A DNA stretch of 64,000 nucleotides, from assembly GCF_023856365.1 (NCBI RefSeq), contig NC_064538.1:4295832-4359831 (forward strand), read 5' to 3'. Shown here one piece after another: positions 34,861 through 46,047 of the stretch. Made by a program: the position numbers and the translations under genes. This DNA is from Brienomyrus brachyistius (lineage: Eukaryota; Chordata; Actinopteri; Osteoglossiformes; Mormyridae). Position 1 is the stretch's first letter, and each line of letters opens with the position of its first letter. A model generated the notes under the pieces. The model saw nothing but the letters and a program-made list of their open reading frames with translations, made no database searches and was not told the origin of the DNA.

Positions 34861-36334
34861 CGATATCATCGTGGGGAGGACGGGAAGCAAGAGCGGGTGC
34901 CGGTAATCGCAGCGAAGGGCTCGCAGGGCGAGGGTGCGGCCCACTGGATGCCAGGGGGCTGCAAGCGGATCAACAGGCGAGGCGGCCGCCTGTCAGTTTG
35001 ATTAACAGATGGATTACGGGGGAAAAAGTCACTGGGGTGACACACAGAAACACACGCACACGCTTACGAGACAGAGCGAAACTGGTGGGCTGAGCGCGTA
35101 AACTCAAAGCTGGATCGAATTATGCTGAGCATTATTTTCGTGATGCAAACATCACTCAGTGTAAACGGTTCCTCTGTTGTGTTGAAATTGAGGTTTTGCC
35201 TCGTGTCCCGTGCAACCTCACAGAAAACAACAGCAATTAGCTCAGTGTGCTGCAGTCAGCTCCACTCACGTCACGCTCCTCACCGGATCATCAATACTAG
35301 TCCGCTGGCATTATGATTCAATTTATAAATCGCACGCCCTCCACTCGCCACTGAGCAAACATGTCATCCAGACATCTTGCCCCAATTACACCCAGAATTA
35401 CTTTTTTTTTTTTTGTTGTTTTTCATTGATATCGGTGTTGGATAGTTTACCTTAAATCTTACTGGCTGAATGTATTAGTGCTGCTCCTTGCCCTTACAGG
35501 AAATTGAAATTGTAGGAACCTGGGTTTGGGCCGACGGCTTCCGGAAGGCACCTTCAGTGCAACCTGGTGCAGTTTGTAAAAAGGCTGCGGGAGTCAGTCC
35601 TGCCCTCTTAGGGCCAGAGCCAAAAACCCAGAAGAGGTGGGTTTGCAGTTTGTCGGAGGTCTATAAAAGACGCCCGGCTCCCGTCTCCCCTCCACACGCC
35701 TTCCACTCTGTGTATCTGCTTACTTAAATATTTATAGAGATTCCTATTATTGTATTAACTATTTATTGATTTATAATTTAAAAGATTTATACTGTCCATT
35801 AAAAATTTCTAAAACGACTTTCACCTATAAGAGATGTCAGGGACTATTTATTGTCAACGCTGGCCCCCCTCACCCTCGGCATTCTGGGAAGCGGAATCGC
35901 CCTGGGACCTCTTTCAGTCTGCGGACACGGAGGATGCCGTTCTTCCTCTCAGGAGGTCACCGTCGACTGGGCCTCGCCGTCCCGCAAGAATGACAACAAA
36001 CTGCCAGCCTGCTTTCTCTCCTCCTTCACACGTGTTGATTCACATCTTTGATAAATCTCATCTCTTGTGAATTGTTCTCTCAGTTGTCGTTTCCCATCTG
36101 ATCTCTTCACCTCTTCTTCTCTTGTTGCTCTGCTGCCAGGTCGGACATGTTTGATTTTCATCTAGAATGTTCATTCTGTTATCCTAGTGTGATGTCATAA
36201 ACATGTTCCACCCCGACTGGCTTATGCCTGTGCTTTACCTGGATATTACTTTTTGCAAAATGTTCCTTTTAAAATCGAATGTGTATTCCCTTATGCAGCC
36301 ACTGCAGTTAGCATGCTCAGTCATCGGCTACTGA

Positions 36335-36470
36335 TCTACAACAGAGGTTACAGAGAACCTGAAGACAACCCACAGGGTGCAAACTCCACACGCAGAACAG
36401 GGCAGCATTCAAACCCCCGACTGGGGAAACAAAGGCACTGCTGCAGCCCAGTTTGCCACGAGAATCATGT
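36335..36470 (-). repeat. Dispersed fish repeat, head half, degenerate
   Basis: Phrases GAGAACCTGAAGACAACCCAC, GGTGCAAACTCCACACGCAGA, and CATTCAAACCCCCGACTGGG match the head half of the repeat seen complete at 56063 ('ggaggaaacc...catgcaaactcc...ttcgaaccc'). The rest is lost. Confidence 0.55.
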
Positions 36471-36618
36471 TGTCACTTATTTGACTTTCTAAAACACTGC
36501 ACTATACTATCAGTGATATCGAAACTCTAGCGCTCACCAGGGAGAAAAACCCTTCAAATGTTTTTTTTAATGACCTTACAAATAGGACTTAAACAGAAAT
36601 ATGTAACAAGGTCATTGA

Positions 36619-36635
36619 CAGAGAGAGAGAGAGAG
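36619..36635 (+). repeat. (GA)n microsatellite
   Basis: About eight GA units. Confidence 0.85.
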
Positions 36636-37329
36636 CCTTTCTTTCACCATCCACTGCAATTAATCGCTCAATCAATCAGAAATGGGGAATTAAACTGGGA
36701 ATTTGCACGGGAAACACGTACGAGACCACGAGCGGTTCTGGTTTCAAAGAGACCGTGTTTCTCAACCGGCGATTTTATTCAGCGTCTGAAAATGCAAACA
36801 GATGGTTTTCACTTCTCCAGTTCTGCGGAAGCGAGGAGGGTCAAATGTTCCCAAATATCTTAAAATCTTTCAGCAATTTCAGGCGCAACAGCATGCATGT
36901 TAAAAAAAAAGTACTGTAGTTAATATGAATGGAGGAAGTGAGTAATTTGTACACTCATTCGGGTCTCAAAGAGGTTTAATTCCTGCACTGGATACATCAT
37001 CATCCCATTGGGCAGACTGAAAAGGATGAAGGGAAGGTCTGAAACACAGCAAGCATGCCGAGAAATGTTTTTAAAACTTGAAAAGGAACTCTCTCTTTTT
37101 TTTGTTTAATTCGAGTGCAGAGAATGACTGGAATGGCTGCTTTGAGTGGATTAAGCCAACACATGCATGGCTATTATTTAATCTAATTAAGTCTCCTGAC
37201 AAGAACAAAAGAACAAAAAAAAAGAAAAGCATCTTAATGAAGGTCCAGTCCCGCGGAATCACAGGGGAGTGTTAATAATGTGGTTCCTCTATGGGGTTCG
37301 GCGTGGTGCATGAATGTACACCACACACG

Positions 37330-37459
37330 CCCCCCCCCCCCCAGCTGCATCCTAGGCTTAAATACCACATCGCTTTGTGTGCCGCACGCTGTCCTGATAC
37401 CACCTGTGGTGGCACATCCTTTTGGTGGCTTCTGCGTTAACAAAACACCCCCCCCCCCC
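37330..37459 (+). repeat. Two poly-C tracts (C13 and C12)
   Basis: C13 at 37330-37342 and C12 at 37448-37459, separated by about 105 bases of ordinary sequence. Confidence 0.9.
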
Positions 37460-37620
37460 TCGACACTGCCGGGCACTCATCCTAAAAAGGCTTTAATTTC
37501 AGCCCTGGTTCTCGTCTGCATCGTCCTGCTTCAAAGCTGTTAGACAGGAAAAAAAGCATGTAATCAGTGGAAAGTCTGAGATGCTGGGGAGAGGTTAGGG
37601 TTAGTGATGTTCATGTTTCA

Positions 37621-38502
37621 CCTGGGGTCCCCTTTATCCCACCCAGAGTCCTCTGTCTGCTACCTGGGGTCCCCTTTATCCCACCCAGAGTCCTCTGTCT
37701 GCTACCTGGGGTCCCCTTTATCCCACCCAGAGTCCTCTGTCTGCTACCTGGGGTCCCCTTTATCACACCCAGAGTCCTCTGTCTGCTACCTGGGGTCCCC
37801 TTTATCCCACCCAGAGTCCTCTGTCTGCTACCTGGGGTCCCCTTTATCACACCCAGAGTCCTCTGTCTGCTACCTGGGGTCCCCTTTATCCCACCCAGAG
37901 TCCTCTGTCTGCTACCTGGGGTCCCCTTTATCCCACCCAGAGTCCTCTGTCTGCTACCTGGGGTCCCCTTTATCCCACCCAGAGTCCTCTGTCTGCTACC
38001 TGGGGTCCCCTTTATCCCACCCAGAGTCCTCTGTCTGCTACCTGAGGTCTCCTTTATCCCACCCAGAGTCCTCTGTCTGCTACCTGGGGTCCCCTTTATC
38101 CCACCCAGAGTCCTCTGTCTGCTACCTGGGGTCCCCTTTATCCCACCCAGAGTCCTCTGTCTGCTACCTGGGGTCCCCTTTATCCCACCCAGAGTCCTCT
38201 GTCTGCTACCTGAGGTCTCCTTTATCCCACCCAGAGTCCTCTGTCTGCTACCTGGGGTCTCCTTTATCCCACCCAGAGTCCTCTGTCTGCTACCTGGGGT
38301 CCCCTTTATCCCACCCAGAGTCCTCTGTCTGCTACCTGGGGTCCCCTTTATCCCACCCAGAGTCCTCTGTCTGCTACCTGAGGTCCCCTTTATCCCACCC
38401 AGAGTCCTCTGTCTGCTACCTGGGGTCCCCTTTATCCCACCCAGAGTCCTCTGTCTGCTACCTGGGGTCCCCTTCATCCCATCCAGAGTCCTCTGTCTGC
38501 TA
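37621..38502 (+). repeat. 42-bp minisatellite, 21 copies
   Basis: There are exactly 21 units of 42 bases, starting CCTGGGGTCCCCTTTATCCC and ending CTCTGTCTGCTA. Variants: TATCACACCC in units 4 and 6; CTGAGGTCTCC in units 11 and 15; GGGGTCTCC in unit 16; CTGAGGTCCCC in unit 19; TTCATCCCATCC in the last unit. Because 42 is a multiple of three and the unit lacks stops in several frames, open frames of about 318 and 314 codons (plus) and 288 codons (minus) cross it. They encode only 14-residue repeats and stop just outside, so they are not genes. The low divergence suggests recent expansion, and the repeated variant order suggests block duplication. Confidence 0.97.
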
Positions 38503-40550
38503 CCTCCCCATATTGACCATTAGCCTTAACAATAACAATAAAAGGTGATGAGAAAAAATATCTAAAGTTAAAATACAGGGTAACGTTTCAATAACATTAG
38601 TCAAACTAATTATGTCCTTGTCCGTATGGGCTGTAGGACAGTCATCCTCTTGGGCTGAACTACAGAGCTTACATGACAAACAAAAGGGGAGGGGGATAGA
38701 ATATGACAGGTGTGATTGGGGGGGTGGGGGTTATGGAAACAGAAGCATGCTTATGAATAAGGATTTTGTCATAAATGTTCTGGAACATTCTGCCACTCAA
38801 AGTCTGAGGTTACTGAATTTCTCATTTAAACCATCTCTATAAACACTTTTTAAAACCGGCTTTTTACTAGTAATATGCACTTTGTATTACTCTGTATTAA
38901 TTGTATTTTTGTTTTTTATTGTATTTGAGTTGCTCGGATTATCTGGGACCCTTTTTTGGGCTCTCAGGTCACCTCTGGGACCTTGGTAGGATTCCCCTTC
39001 ATTCGCATGAACGTTAAAATGAATCTGTTTTGCGTGTCTGTGTGGCAGCATTAAAGTTTAAAGCCAGGGCTTCAGAGCCAGTGGATTGTCCTATGCTGAC
39101 AGAGACTGTCAGCTAAGCAAAAAGGTGCCCCCCCAAGGACGAGCTCAAAGTGTCAGGAATCCGCAGCTCTGTGAACGGGACAGGGGAAGGGGACAGCGAG
39201 GTGACAGACAGGCCACTGATGAGGAGGGACATCTGTAATGGGCCATGAGGCGGGAGGTCCGGGACACTGGGAGGTCCGACTGCGAAGGCGCTGTCAGAAG
39301 GGTGCGTGTGGCCTGTGAGCCGCTTATCTGGCTGTTCTCAAGCCCGGCTTAGTTGGTCTCCGGAGAGCAGGAAGCCGAGCAACTTTGGTTACAGATTCAT
39401 AAGGTTTAGTCCATGAAAAAATACCCTGAGCTTCTGGAGGAAAACAAAAGGAGGGGGACAGTGTTTGAGGGAGCGGGCTGCCAAGCCCGCAAAGATGAGA
39501 GGAGAGCTTGGCCGCCCGTACCTCCGCCAGCACGCCTCCCGGCGGGGGAACACCGCGGGGTTACGCGGCGGTGGGACGCAGGGTGAGCGGACGTTCCAAA
39601 TCATCAGAGGGAAGCTACGCATTTCTGAGCTTCCAAAAGCTAATCAGGGAAACGGCCCGTTGCAGAAACCTGCATCTGGCTCATTTGGAAACATCTGCGC
39701 CGAACGTGGAGTGTTTCTCATCCAGGATGGATGGGTTCTGAGTCCCGCTCTGAGTTCCGCTGATCAAGGAAGTCGGTCTGTGCTGGTATCAGGCCACCTT
39801 CCAGCAGCATTACGAAAAGAGGGAAAGCTGGAACGGACATGTGGAGCACAGTGCTGAGGGTTCCAAGGAATAAAGGTGACAGGAGGTTGTGGGGTCACGT
39901 CCCCTAACGTAACCCCTGGTATACTCTGGGTATAGCTACACAACCTGAAATGTGGAGAAACCGTAAAATATCATGTTTTAGCTGGAAGTTAGTGAACAGA
40001 GGCGCAGAGGAGAAGACAGTAATAGTGCAAACATACATGTGAGACACCGAGACAAGCACGCGGAACAAGCACACATACACATACAAATACTAAAATACAT
40101 GTTTGCACATCCCTCCCATGTAGACTTGCTCTGAGACACATTGTCCGATCACCTCCAAGCCAGCGACTCCACACCTACATCCACCATGTCCCTGCGACTC
40201 AAAGACAAACATACAACGAATCCAAACAAGCACAGGTGCCAATACATCTTCAATATAATATACTGTGATCTACTGAGGGGCAGAAATATGTCTATATTTC
40301 ATTTAAATTGATTTTCATTGCAATATTATATATGTGAGTGTGTGTGCTTGTAAATTCCAGTGGATTGAATTCATTGAGCCAGAAAGTAGAAAATTAAAAT
40401 ACAAATTGTCCCAAGCTGACAACTGGGCTCCGTTCTAACCGACAGTTTGAACGTCGAAATGGATCTATGCCAGAATATGATAACTGGCGTGACATTTAGG
40501 CATGAGACAGGGAGATGCATGTCTCAGGCTGTGATGGTCACGCTGTTGTA

Positions 40551-40569
40551 CAGTGCAGTGCAGTGCAGT
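40551..40569 (+). repeat. CAGTG pentanucleotide repeat
   Basis: Almost four units of CAGTG. Confidence 0.8.
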
Positions 40570-41035
40570 ACTTTCCCACGGTGACTGTCCTACAGCATGC
40601 AGCTCACACTGGGTAGCATAGAGCTGCCAGTTTCATGGCTGCAGTTTTTTTGCAATTTTTTTCCCATACATTTACTTTTTTGTTAAAAAAAGACTCTGTT
40701 ATATGTGCATGTCATCATAAGTGGCATAGGTTGTAAACTGCGGATTATTTCACCAAATAAGGGAAGGTCAGTCCCGAGCGGACACTGCGAACTGCTACTG
40801 CGACAGACTCTGCTTTCGTTTGGGACTTATTTCTTCGTACAGGAAACCCCCATTACAGCCCATGTGCCGAGTGCATCTGCGATGTTTAATTAGAGGGTCC
40901 TTCCCGAGCGCACCTTCTCGGGGAGGCCTGGCCGCCCTCAGGCTAATCGGAAACAGGATTCATCTAGCGCCTCCATCAGCGTGAGGCGGTGTGGCAGGTA
41001 GGGCTCTGCTTTTGTTTAATGTCACGGGAGGGGGT

Positions 41036-41059
41036 GGGGGGGGGGGGGGGGGGGGGGGG
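41036..41059 (+). repeat. Poly-G tract (G24)
   Basis: One of the longest G runs in the window, preceded by GGGAGGGGGT. Confidence 0.9.
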
Positions 41060-41459
41060 AGGTGCAGGGGGTCTTGCGGGGGAGGAGGGGGCACTGCTTA
41101 GAATGGACTTCACGCAGTCCCAGCAGGAAGTGATATGGAATTATTATCACCCGAATCCTATGAAGGTGTGCCACAGGCGAGCTGAAGACAGCTGTAACGC
41201 GTAACCAGGAGCGGGACTTTTCTTAATGGCACCTTCCGGCCACTCGTACACATGAAACTTCAGCCTGGCTCGTATCGCTTCGCCTCCCCTCCTCTCCTCC
41301 TTCTTCACATGCCTCTGTTTGGCGCCTAATTATCCCCTGCTCTCTGTTTGGGGCTCTCCCTCCGTCCGTGATAAAAAACAGTAACTCCGAAAGCAAACTG
41401 GTTCTTAATTTTGCCTGACAGCTTCCTTTAAACACGAGGGCCGAATCCACCCGCTAATC

Positions 41460-41700
41460 GAAAGCACATTCCTATTCCAAACAAATTAAGCACAATTAAG
41501 GACTCTGAGTTATGAGTATCTATCACTGCGAGATGTTTTTGTAAAAATCACCACGTTTAGATCAAAGTCAGCAGAACCTTTGGTTAATTGCGTCATTAAG
41601 ACCCCTTGCAATGAGCTTCATAAATATAGGGCCTGCTAGTTTCATTTGGGAATTGCTCTAAAAGACGACCCTTAAACTAATCGTTTCCACATTTCCATAA
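41460..41700. promoter_or_regulatory. Enhancer-like block with TCF/LEF site
   Basis: Contains AGATCAAAG (41559-41567), which fits the TCF/LEF consensus, plus ACAAATTAAGCACAATTAAGG and GGTTAATTGCGTCATTAAG. The block is repeat-free until the T/G runs at 41735. Wnt responsiveness is only an inference from one motif. Confidence 0.3.
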
Positions 41701-41882
41701 AATGTTCATCTGTTTTAGGTAGAAACAAAATGAGATTTTTTTTTTGAGGGGGGGGGGCATAATTCGGGAGGGTCTTTTTTATCTTACGGTGTGATTTATC
41801 TTTTCATTTAAAACAAAAAATTCTCCCAAGCATCCCAGACGAGCCGTCGAAGGTGTCAGCCAATCAGCCGCGTCCGCCAACG

Positions 41883-42080
41883 ACACAGACCGGCAGTGTT
41901 CCTGCAAAGACACAGACCGGCAGTGTTCCTGCAAAGACACAGACCGGCAGTGTTCCTGCAAAGACACAGACCGGCAGCTTTCCTGCAAAGACACAGACCG
42001 GCAGTGTTCCTGCAAAGACACAGACCGGCAGCTTTCCTGCAAAGACACAGACCGGCAGTTTTCCTGCAAAGACACAGACC
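41883..42080 (+). repeat. 27-bp minisatellite, 7 copies plus a partial
   Basis: Unit ACACAGACCGGCAGTGTTCC plus TGCAAAG. Seven full copies start at 41883, 41910, 41937, 41964, 41991, 42018 and 42045, then nine bases of an eighth. Variants are CAGTGTT (copies 1-3, 5), CAGCTTT (4, 6) and CAGTTTT (7). Open frames on both strands arise from the period of 27. The peptides are pure 9-residue repeats. Confidence 0.97.
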
Positions 42081-42563
42081 GCGGACACACTCCCAAACAA
42101 ATGCCGCTCCTGACAGGACAGGAGATGTAGTTTTCAGCAGATTGAGGATGACTTTAAAAGCGTAGTCCGCCATCTCTGATAACGGGAGAGGTGCCCCACA
42201 GAAAGCGCGTGATGGGACAGGCTACACAGACCTGGATTGAATTAGCAAACTCAGAAATGTCATCCGAGCATTTTGATTCGAATGCTGAAATTGGCCGTGC
42301 CTTTCTGCCAGTGTACTCTGCTTCTCCAGTTGCCGGCTTTTACTGGTTGGCTGTAAAAATGGGTCTGGGAATCGTGGTTGCTCATAGTTTCTGTCCAACC
42401 CCTCTGCTCCATGACGCGTGATTGTATTAACCCTCCAGCTCACCAGCACGTTTTCCTCGAGACATGCTTCACGTCAGACATGCCCGCCCGCTCCCAGGAG
42501 TAAACGTGGACGTCGGAGCGTGCGACAGAACCGGCCGAAGCCTCGTGTACGATGGAGGGAGTG

Positions 42564-42578
42564 CCCCCCCCCCCCCCC
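42564..42578 (+). repeat. Poly-C tract (C15)
   Basis: Uninterrupted C run. Confidence 0.9.
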
Positions 42579-43333
42579 AGGGCCGTCGGCATCATATGAC
42601 CCACTCTGAAGAGGTCACCTGATCACAGACGGCGGGGGCCTGGGATGGGGAAAATGACTGATACCACAGGAAGAGCAGCCCCCTCCCCTCTTTAACTGCC
42701 CCCTAAGTGCTCCATACTGAATGTGTCTCTTATCTTCTGTTGACAGCGCTAATAGAATATGCATAGGGCCATTAGCATACGAGCTAATAGCCCCCTCGAG
42801 GGGGGGTGACATAAAACTTTAAGTAGAAATCAAAACAGAGAGGAGGAGAGGGGAGTAACGGGGCACTGTCACATGGCAGGAGTGAGGCCCGAGGCATGTG
42901 CAGACCCTCGCAGGCGTGCACACACATACACACACTCGCAGAGATACAAAAATCAAATACACATGCATGCACAGCCCCCGCCCCCGCAACACTGAAGCCA
43001 AATGGCATGGGAGGGAAAGCTGGTCCCCACATTTAGGCGCACCCAAACGTATTAGCGCCCACTGGCAATTTTTGGAGCATGTTTTCGGTCTTCACATTGT
43101 TTTTGGTTTGAGTTACTGAAACAGCGGATTAGGGAAAAAAAACATGATTACGCCAGGCTGCCATAATGCTGAATTAGCACACATGATGAGTTCGGCTACA
43201 TGCCGGGCAGCCAACACGGATTCACGCGACGGCGCCCCCGTCTGGACAGGAGGGCTATCTGAGTCTGCTGGAGCTTTACTTAAATGTGCAAAAAGATCAG
43301 CGTAATGGTCAGGAAGCTGAAGCCCCCCTTGTA

Positions 43334-43349
43334 CCCCCCCCCCCCCCCC
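43334..43349 (+). repeat. Poly-C tract (C16)
   Basis: Uninterrupted C run. Confidence 0.9.
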
Positions 43350-43562
43350 GCTCAGAGGTTTGCGAAATAAAAGCTGTTATCTTTTCCTTTCTGATTTGCA
43401 TCCTTGTGCGGAATGTTTTTTCCACTAAGAACCCACATGTTCCTGCTTCCATAAGACAAACCTGACAAACAACACCAGAAAGAGAATGTTAGGAAGCTCC
43501 TTCCTCACCCATAAAAACATTCTACCATGAGAAAGCAATTACGACACCCCCCCCGCCGTGGT

Positions 43563-43563
<1 letters not shown>

Positions 43564-43605
<42 letters not shown>

Positions 43606-43617
43606 CACACATACACG
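43564..43617 (+). repeat. (CA)n microsatellite
   Basis: A long CA run with a GCA interruption and a terminal ATACAC. Confidence 0.95.
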
Positions 43618-43959
43618 TTTTTTTAATGCACGGATAATCTGGTCATGCCTTAGAATATGCTTTGGTGAATTACTTATCTTGTTACTTCTCAGATTCAGCT
43701 AAGAGTGTTTGTGACTGTTAAAGTTTACTGTGGACATATTGGCTGGTTAGAAGTCAAAGGGATTAACAATCCATTCTTTTGGTGGACAAGCGCCCACAGA
43801 CCTCTTGTGTTTATTATACCACAGACAAGAGTGTTAAACAGACATGGACACCAGCCCTGCGAGTGCGATAATGGAGCTGACAGTCGTCCTCCCGCGATCA
43901 CATCTTCCGACACATGGCCCTTTCTTTGACGGCTGCTATGGGCAGGACCTCAACATCTG

Positions 43960-44165
43960 GTTGACTTTAAATTAGCCAAATTATGCACCAGTCACGTTTA
44001 TTAGCGACCTGGATGTACTTAGCGATTTGCAAATCAGTGGCTGCCCCCACGGACAGCTCGCTGAAGGGCGCGAGATTTTCTGCCTCGTCGATGTTGACGT
44101 GATTGATTAATCGACATGGACGATTCATTGACCACGGATGCCAACCTGTGGCACAGACCATAACC
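43960..44165. promoter_or_regulatory. Enhancer-like block with PBX/HOX composite
   Basis: TGATTGATTAAT (44100-44111) holds two overlapping PBX/HOX-type sites, TGATTGAT and TGATTAAT. GATTTGCAAATC (44024-44035) is a perfect 12-bp palindrome of POU or C/EBP type. AAATTAGCC and TTATGCA sit at the left edge. The block is repeat-free. Such composites are well known in Hox-responsive enhancers. The same DNA is open on the minus strand, so an exon is the competing explanation. Confidence 0.35.
43967..44161 (-). other. Unassigned minus-strand frame with protein-like core
   Basis: The 64-codon frame contains a stretch, on the minus strand of 43985-44105, that reads HVNIDEAENLAPFSELSVG and then AATDLQIAKYIQVANK, with mostly G/C third bases early on. 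A CAG/GT donor-like site falls after IAKYIQ (junction at about 44008), but it continues as GTCGCT, a weak donor. No acceptor with a pyrimidine tract is visible upstream. I recognise no protein family. It may be a chance frame in a constrained enhancer. Confidence 0.15.
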
Positions 44166-45141
44166 TCGAGTAGCGTAACGCCAGACAGGTGTTCGGGAGG
44201 CCCTTGCGGGTCCCTCTCTCTGAATGCACACGCATAACGTTCTTCTGGTTTGTGATTAAAGTTGCCGTATCATTTACTGCCTTTTTATATCTTTAACAGC
44301 TCTGAGTCACACAGACCAATAAAATACCGCTGCTGCTGTGACTGCAAAGTTATTGAAAATAGCAGACGCCATTTAGAGCCCTTGGCTTCTTGGGTAATGG
44401 GGTACTGAGGACCCGATGGATTGCAGGCCCGCCACCGAAACGGGCGGCCGAAAACGTGCCTGATTTACTTCTTCTGCAGTGCGCCTGGCCCGTTTAATGA
44501 CATCCGTCTGGTCTCTGTCTTAATAACGCTGTCGCTCACAGTCACAGACATGCTTTGCCATGCATGGCACCGACACTCACAAGCCGACACGTCCACGAAA
44601 ACTAATGGTTTATGTTCAGGTGGGCGGAGTTATGCAAATTGATGTGGGGGGATGCCCCTCAGGGCCCAGCAAGATGGCTGCCTTAGTGTCCTTAAAGAAA
44701 ACTGCACATCAAGCTCGTGATCGAGGTTATTAAGTTAACCAGGGGACTGACTCAAGTGGCCCGGCTGCACTGTAAATGTCTGAGATACCCCCACACCCCC
44801 CTCTGGTCCATACAGATGGTTTGGCCCTGTGACAAAACAAACTGGGCCCGGAACCAAAATGAAACCTCTGCTTCACGGTGGCTTAGCGCTTTCTTTTTCA
44901 CCAGATTACTGCCGCCGTACTTTAAGGGCTCCCAGCTGAAGCAGCGTGACGCCTGACAAGAAATCAAAGTGACAGTTAGCGCCACGTGACGTGACATTAA
45001 TTCATCATCGTTACACTTAATATTGCGCGGCGACGGCGGCGCTAGCGGGGTAATCGCCAGCACGGTGGTTTGGTCAGTGTCGTTTGTTTGTGCGATGCGG
45101 ACTGACATTCGTTCGACTTTACTGCTGTGACACTGAACGCA

Positions 45142-45158
45142 CCCCCCCCCCCCCCCCC
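45142..45158 (+). repeat. Poly-C tract (C17)
   Basis: Uninterrupted C run. Confidence 0.9.
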
Positions 45159-46014
45159 TCAAACTCAGCTACCTGTGCGGGGAACCATGTCCGATTGCAA
45201 AACGAGAAACTGGATAGATGCGGTTTGAGTCCCGGTTCTCCACCCAAAGCCTGGGATTTTCTGGAGGCCTGTCCCTCCGACAAACCGCGGGAATCTCCCA
45301 ACCTGACACCTGACATATGCTACACCAGGGCCGCTGGGAGCCCAGGAACAGCTGTCTCTCCTCTTACACACAAAGTGTCTACTTTTTATGGGGAGGGGGG
45401 GGCTATGAGAAGGAGAGGAGAATATCAATTTTCTGCATCAGGTGTTTTAATAATTACGCTGAGAGGAGCAGCAGTGGATTCGGCGAATTCGGACCCAGAG
45501 GAAGCTGGCGTCCCAATAAACGGGGAGGGGCTGATAAAGAGAGGAGGGGGGCAGAGGGAGCATTGCCCACAGGGCCTGCTTACATTAATAACACATGGGT
45601 AATAGATTTACCCACAGAAGGCACAGAGAAACGGCCAGTCGTCACGGCGCTGTGGCTCCCTGGCGGTACGGCGGAGCAGGCTGGCGTGCAGAGATCTCCG
45701 GCGGGCGGGCGGGCGGCACCCCCGGCCCAGGCCCCGGCCCCCGAATCCAGCAGAGCTGCCCCCATCCCGCCATGGCTCAGTTAACCATGAGATTGAGTGG
45801 GGGCCGCGCAGACGGGAGCCGCTGCTGATTACTCATTACTTAACCCATAATGCGTTCCGCCCTCTTCCCCGGCGTGTCAGCCCCCCCCCCCCACCGCCCC
45901 AACTCTGAGCCCCTCTTCTAAATAAATGGAAAAATATTCAGTGCCTTGGGCCACTGTTGAACTCCATCCAGTCTGGAGTAGAGGTTCATGATGTAACGGC
46001 CGGACCTGTGCAGA

Positions 46015-46047
46015 GGGTGAGGGTGAGGGAGGTGGGGGGTGGGGGGG
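46015..46047 (+). other. Potential G-quadruplex
   Basis: Runs GGG, GGG, GGG, GGGGGG and GGGGGGG are separated by 2-4 bases, which meets the common G3+N1-7 rule. Folding is predicted from sequence only. Confidence 0.4.

Larger units (their letters stand above)
34741..37620. other. Non-coding interval
   Basis: Holds a C12-A-C run (34843-34860), a T12 run at 35401, a possible acceptor site at 35499 discussed in the findings, an old repeat fragment (36335-36470), (GA)n at 36619-36635, and C13/C12 runs (37330, 37448). No gene is seen. Confidence 0.45.
38503..41882. other. Non-coding interval
   Basis: Contains a G-rich run near 38718, AT-rich sequence at 38840-38940, a GC-rich patch at 39470-39600, short CAGTG repeats (40551-40569), G24 (41036-41059) and the TCF-site block at 41460-41700. 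No gene is recognised. Confidence 0.45.
42081..43959. other. Non-coding interval
   Basis: Mixed sequence with C15 (42564-42578), C16 (43334-43349), C8 (43547) and a long CA run (43564-43617). Several short frames are translations of those runs. Confidence 0.45.

Noticed and set aside
37621..38502. CRISPR-like array
   Set aside because: The units are contiguous with no unique spacers, and the setting is a vertebrate genome.
37567..38548. Open frames of 318, 314 and 288 codons
   Set aside because: All three are translations of the 42-bp tandem repeat in different frames and strands, with no sequence beyond the array.
41779..42173. Overlapping frames on both strands with 9-residue repeats
   Set aside because: They come from the 27-bp minisatellite.
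45084..45784. 172- and 155-codon plus frames
   Set aside because: They overlap each other in different frames across C17 and G-rich runs in a CpG-rich patch, so length is a base-composition effect.
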